Shown: positions 63,792 through 64,000 of the stretch, one piece after another | How positions within the stretch are numbered: position 1 is the stretch's first letter | How the letters are laid out: the number at the start of each line of letters is the position of its first letter | NCBI RefSeq assembly: GCF_900496995.4 | Contig: NC_044018.1 | Coordinates: forward strand, 25,760,001 to 25,824,000 | DNA from: Aquila chrysaetos chrysaetos | Lineage: Eukaryota; Chordata; Aves; Accipitriformes; Accipitridae | Direction of reading: 5' to 3' | Length of the DNA stretch: 64,000 nucleotides | The notes under the pieces: model-generated | Seen by the model: only the letters and a program-made list of their open reading frames with translations | Told to the model about the DNA's origin: nothing | The model's database searches: none | Made by a program: the position numbers and the translations under genes

Positions 63792-64000
63792 GCAGGAATC
63801 ATGACCCTCTCTAGGGGAGCACCTGCAGTTGCAGATCACACAGCCTTCAGCGAGGCTGTACTAAGTCTCAAACTGCAAGGGAGAGGAAGGCAGTGGAGAA
63901 GAGCATTGGGATTACAAAGGTGGGAAATTAAGATGAAGTTTTACGATCTTCACGTATGGGGACTCGGTTTAGACTGGTTGAAGAAGCCTGGTGTGGGAAG
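63792..64000. other. Right edge, unassigned intronic sequence
   Basis: The sequence after LTR C holds no recognisable repeat or exon. A plus-strand frame entering from LTR C stays open to the window edge, but nothing else suggests coding. Confidence 0.5.

Larger units (their letters stand above)
51470..64000 (+). other. AGPAT5: AGPAT5 intron 6, partial (at least 12.5 kb)
   Basis: The intron begins GTGAGT and continues past the right edge. I looked for sequence encoding the expected next segment (a Cys-Lys-Glu-Cys-Pro-Lys-Ile-His-like run) and saw none. It contains a TAG microsatellite (51895-51911), T tracts, an antisense CR1/L3 LINE (about 58,030-60,560) and the sense LTR C (62,788-63,791). 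The rest is unassigned AT-rich sequence. Confidence 0.8.

Noticed and set aside
63036-64000. Plus-strand frame open for over 320 codons to the window edge
   Set aside because: It begins inside LTR C with no early ATG and runs into intronic flank. It has no domain or splice signal, so it is not called as a gene.

Overview
This is vertebrate genomic DNA, most likely from a bird of the neoavian radiation. It carries one multi-exon gene on the plus strand, AGPAT5, split by long AT-rich introns with GT-AG boundaries, plus three copies of a roughly 1-kb GC-rich LTR that I recognise as a common avian endogenous-retrovirus LTR. There are no operons, ribosome-binding sites or other prokaryotic features. 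The species cannot be named from the sequence.

Layout. Positions 1-9,500 are non-genic, with a short tandem duplication, two adjacent MIR-like SINE relics, one antisense LTR (4,685-5,653) and a cluster of nested inverted repeats (6,769-6,847). A TATA-less CpG island (about 9,540-10,620) contains the AGPAT5 promoter, three short upstream ORFs and coding exon 1. Exons 2-6 follow at about 27.0, 27.3, 33.1, 40.9 and 51.3 kb. Together they encode 249 residues plus one base of the next codon. The human protein is about 364 residues, so the C-terminal exons lie beyond the right edge. Intron 5 holds an antisense LTR (44,768-45,733) and an isolated GC-rich patch. Intron 6 holds an old, nearly complete LINE of the CR1/L3 type in antisense (about 58,030-60,560) and a sense LTR (62,788-63,791).

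Function. AGPAT5 is the epsilon isoform of 1-acyl-glycerol-3-phosphate acyltransferase. It acylates lysophosphatidic acid to phosphatidic acid in the glycerolipid pathway. The N-terminal membrane segments, the HX4D catalytic motif and the FPEGTR motif are all present, and every boundary keeps the frame, so this is an intact working gene rather than a retrocopy.

Hunt. I found no convincing new biological system. The observations most worth checking are: a reconstituted 5' splice site at the exon 1/exon 2 junction that could allow exon 2 to be re-spliced out; target-site duplications of one LTR that look like two CpG-decay products of one GCGGG site; a sense reading frame kept open in all three LTR copies; two unexplained inverted-repeat structures; and three uORFs in the AGPAT5 leader.
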